Positions 5,683 to 6,109 of a DNA stretch of 6,109 nt are shown one piece after another. The stretch's first letter is position 1. The number at the start of each line of letters is the position of its first letter. The translations under genes and the position numbers were made by a program. The stretch is from Candidatus Zixiibacteriota bacterium. GTDB taxonomy: Bacteria > Zixibacteria > MSB-5A5 > GN15 > JACZUZ01. The notes beneath the pieces were generated by a model. That model was not told where the DNA came from. It worked only from the letters and a program-made list of their open reading frames with translations, and did not search any database. Where the stretch lies: NCBI GenBank assembly GCA_022563625.1, contig JADFNA010000114.1, forward strand, positions 1 to 6,109, given 5' to 3'.

Positions 5683-6109
5683 ATGGACATGTCAAAAAAA
5701 ATTGATATCGCAGAAAAGAAACTTTCTCGGATTATCGGTCTGGGAAGTCCTCTAGATACCAAAGCAACGATCGCCCTTGGAGTTTCCACAGCAATGTTGG
5801 GTGTTGTCAGTAGTTTTGCTCCGAACCCGTCGCACTGGAGTTTGTTAGAGCTATTACTGACAGCCTTGTATCTTCTCTTCCTAATAGTGTGCCTCATTCA
5901 CGTATATTGGACAATATATCCTCGAACTAGAGGGCCGATATTATCACTCATTTACTTTAGGTCTATCGCGAAACGGACTCGTGAAGATTTCTTAACCGAG
6001 ATTAGTGGGGAGAATGAAGAAGGATACTTGAAAGATCTGTTAGGACAGTGCCACAGAATCTCGGAGATTATTACGTTGAAGTTTGACAAAGTAAAGGTGG
6101 CATACAGTA
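5683..6109 (+). CDS. Pycsar-effector-like (DUF5706) membrane protein, 3' end outside window
   Basis: The frame stays open to the window edge, giving 142 residues. After a short charged N-terminus comes LDTKATIALG (24-33), leading into membrane helix 1 (about 25-45), then helix 2 (about 53-78). The segment PRTRGPILSLIYFRSIA (80-96) follows, then a charged region and a long amphipathic stretch YLKDLLGQCHRISEIITLKF (115-134). This order (D.KA before helix 1, an aromatic-rich IYF..IA after helix 2, then a helix rich in Q, I and K running toward a further membrane segment) is what I recall of DUF5706 / PycTM proteins. In Pycsar defence these membrane effectors respond to cCMP or cUMP made by a phage-triggered cyclase and damage the membrane. 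About 20-50 residues are probably missing. GC is about 42%, well below its neighbours, with rare-type codons (AGA, AGG, ATA, CTA, TTA), suggesting transfer. An S-4TM or other small CBASS-type effector is the alternative. Confidence 0.6.
   Translation, partial: MDMSKKIDIAEKKLSRIIGLGSPLDTKATIALGVSTAMLGVVSSFAPNPSHWSLLELLLTALYLLFLIVCLIHVYWTIYPRTRGPILSLIYFRSIAKRTREDFLTEISGENEEGYLKDLLGQCHRISEIITLKFDKVKVAYS

Noticed and set aside
1..6109. CRISPR array, insertion sequence or tRNA gene
   Set aside because: I saw no regularly spaced repeats, no transposase-like protein, no terminal inverted repeats with target duplications, and no tRNA cloverleaf with a TTCGA arm on either strand.

Overview
This is a bacterial chromosomal window in which every convincing gene lies on the + strand. 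Most of it has balanced to slightly GC-rich composition. The bacterial-type asparaginyl-tRNA synthetase, the thymidylate kinase tail and the S41 protease point to a Gram-negative-like bacterium. The style of the AsnRS (the residues around its [13 protein letters not shown] segment and an [10 protein letters not shown] insert) reminds me of the FCB group or a related candidate phylum, but this is a weak inference and I cannot name a taxon.

Region 1 (1-3679) reads as one compact operon. It holds the 3' end of thymidylate kinase (tmk), a membrane-anchored PDZ/S41 C-terminal-processing protease joined to it by a 4-base GTGA overlap, a TauE/SafE-family anion exporter, a 99-residue DUF1634-like three-helix membrane protein 4 bases behind it, a 29-30-codon mini-ORF, and an MtnX-like HAD phosphatase. 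The exporter and the DUF1634-like protein probably work together; the phosphatase's substrate cannot be read from context. The mini-ORF is unusual: its first 13 codons are a diverged copy (33 of 39 bases identical) of the first 13 codons of the phosphatase gene, 86 bases downstream, and its stop overlaps the phosphatase start as ATGA.

Region 2 (3680-4211) is a 532-base gap without a convincing protein gene but rich in structure. Three hairpins stand in a row at 3707-3806, the first of which has the form of an intrinsic terminator for leftward transcription. There are perfect 12- and 14-base palindromes, a TATAAT box on the - strand, and a plausible weak promoter for asnS.

Region 3 (4212-5615) is a complete asnS, a housekeeping translation gene.

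Region 4 (5616-6109) changes character. A 20-base dyad and a perfect AGGAGG Shine-Dalgarno lead into an AT-rich gene (about 42% GC by hand count), cut by the window edge. Its product resembles the DUF5706 / Pycsar-effector membrane proteins of anti-phage nucleotide-signalling systems. The window therefore probably ends at the first gene of a horizontally acquired defence locus; the expected partner nucleotide cyclase would lie beyond the right edge.
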